Source: Actinomycetes bacterium
GTDB lineage: Bacteria > Actinomycetota > Acidimicrobiia > Acidimicrobiales > Palsa-688
DNA length: 7,536 nt
Assembly (NCBI GenBank): GCA_021815935.1
Contig: JAKAZH010000087.1
Coordinates: 1-7,536, forward strand
Reading direction: 5' to 3'
The position numbers were made by a program, and so were the translations under genes. How positions within the stretch are numbered: the first letter of the stretch is position 1; every line of letters starts with the position of its first letter. Positions 6,635 through 7,536 of this stretch are shown in pieces. Under the pieces are notes generated by a model. It was not told where the DNA came from. It did no database searches and worked only from the letters and a program-made list of their open reading frames with translations.

Positions 6635-7536
6635 TCAGGAAGTCTCGGGGCGCAGCGTCGGGAACGCGATCACGTCGCGGATCGCGTCGGCGTCCGCGAG
6701 GAGCATCACGAGCCGGTCGACCCCGATCCCGAGGCCGCCTGTCGGAGGAAGACCGAAGTCGAGGGCCCGCAGGTAGTCCTCGTCTATCGACATCGCTTCT
6801 TCGTCGCCGGCGGCTTTCGCCGCTGCCTGCGCCTCGAATCGCGATCGCTGCTCGCCCGGATCGTTCAGCTCGCTGAAAGCGTTGCACAGCTCCCGCCCGG
6901 CGACTATCCCCTCGAAGCGCTCGACATATCCGGCGCGGGAGCGATGATCCCGAGCTAGAGGCGACACCTCCTTCGGGTAGTCGGTGACGAAGATAGGACC
7001 CCAAAGGCGCGCTTCGGTCGTCTTCTCGTATATTTCGAGGAGGACCTTGCCGGGACCCCACCCAGGCTCGGGCATGACCCCCACCGAGCGGGCGGCGCTT
7101 CGCATCTCGTCGGCCGGCATGTCGAGGTCCAGATGCAGCCCTGCATGCTCGGCGATCAGGTCGGTCAGGGTCGCCCGCCGCCAAGGGACCGAAAGCGAGA
7201 GGGCCCGCCCCCCGTAGCTGATCTCGGTCGTCCCGAGGGTCTGCATCGCCGCACCGGCGACGAGGTTCTCGGTGATGGCCATCATGTCGGTGTAGTCAGC
7301 GTAAGCCTGGTAGAGCTCGAGCATCGTGAACTCGGGGTTGTGCCGAGGTGACAGACCTTCGTTTCGGAAAACTCTTGCCACCTCGAAGACCCGCTCGAAG
7401 CCGCCTACCACGAGCCGCTTCAGGTACAGCTCCGGGGCGATGCGCAGATAGAGGTCGACGTCGAGGGCGTTGTGGTGCGTCGTGAAAGGCCGGGCCGTCG
7501 CGCCGCCTGGCGTCGGGTGGAAGATTGGTGTCTCCA
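6635..7536 (-). CDS. lysS: lysyl-tRNA synthetase (class II), C-terminal part
   Basis: The gene enters from the right edge; 299 C-terminal residues are visible of about 500, so the N-terminal OB-fold anticodon-binding domain (about 200 residues) is outside the window. The frame is open to the last base, and the GTG at 7411 is an internal Val, not a start. The fragment begins [20 protein letters not shown] and continues through [20 protein letters not shown]. Motif 2 is [20 protein letters not shown] (fragment residues 56-75). The Lys-specific [11 protein letters not shown] segment follows (normally [11 protein letters not shown]), and motif 3 [14 protein letters not shown] (266-279) completes the ATP site near the C-terminus, ending [11 protein letters not shown]. 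The enzyme charges tRNA-Lys with lysine in the cytoplasm. The full '[10 protein letters not shown]' context separates it from the short EpmA/GenX paralogues. Fusion to an N-terminal LysX-type membrane domain cannot be excluded because that end is not seen. Confidence 0.96.
   Translation of the reverse strand, partial: ETPIFHPTPGGATARPFTTHHNALDVDLYLRIAPELYLKRLVVGGFERVFEVARVFRNEGLSPRHNPEFTMLELYQAYADYTDMMAITENLVAGAAMQTLGTTEISYGGRALSLSVPWRRATLTDLIAEHAGLHLDLDMPADEMRSAARSVGVMPEPGWGPGKVLLEIYEKTTEARLWGPIFVTDYPKEVSPLARDHRSRAGYVERFEGIVAGRELCNAFSELNDPGEQRSRFEAQAAAKAAGDEEAMSIDEDYLRALDFGLPPTGGLGIGVDRLVMLLADADAIRDVIAFPTLRPETS

Overview
The window looks like the chromosome of a high-GC actinobacterium. By eye the coding regions run about 60-73% GC. 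The ClpC N-terminal domain is close to mycobacterial ClpC1. A CarD gene is present, the CRP/GlxR-type regulator has the actinobacterial helix-turn-helix, and several -10 boxes read TAnnCT. The adjacent clpC-radA pair and the sequence style would fit a deep-branching actinobacterium such as Acidimicrobiia, but the exact lineage is inference.

Layout. Positions 1-57 (-) hold the first 19 codons of a CarD RNA-polymerase-binding regulator. Positions 58-229 are its upstream region, with a candidate extended -10 box and two small dyads. Positions 230-664 (-) encode a VapD-family (Cas2-like fold) putative endoribonuclease. It sits in a segment of about 56% GC bounded by two exact 11-bp direct repeats (160-170 and 725-735), which looks like an inserted cargo gene. 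Positions 665-824 are a divergent promoter region. Positions 825-1484 (+) encode a CRP/FNR-family regulator. It converges with radA (1513-2916, -), which lies 30 bp downstream of clpC (2947-5463, -) and is probably co-transcribed with it. Positions 5464-5604 are a divergent regulatory region with a perfect 12-bp palindrome and a possible stress-sigma promoter facing clpC. Positions 5605-6618 (+) encode a polyprenyl diphosphate synthase, which converges at 16 bp spacing on the C-terminal 299 codons of class II lysyl-tRNA synthetase (6635-7536, -, running off the window). No gene-free stretch exceeds 300 bases.

How the genes relate. Apart from the VapD gene, the content is core maintenance: transcription control (CarD, CRP-like), protein quality control (ClpC), recombination-linked repair (RadA), isoprenoid chains for menaquinone or similar (polyprenyl synthase) and translation (LysS). 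clpC-radA is a recurrent stress and repair pairing. The VapD gene is the accessory element. If the segment between the direct repeats is removed, carD and crp become simple divergent neighbours with their proposed promoters intact, which supports a late insertion. I did not find CRISPR, tRNA, rRNA, transposase or integrase sequences. The most unusual item is the orphan VapD cassette.
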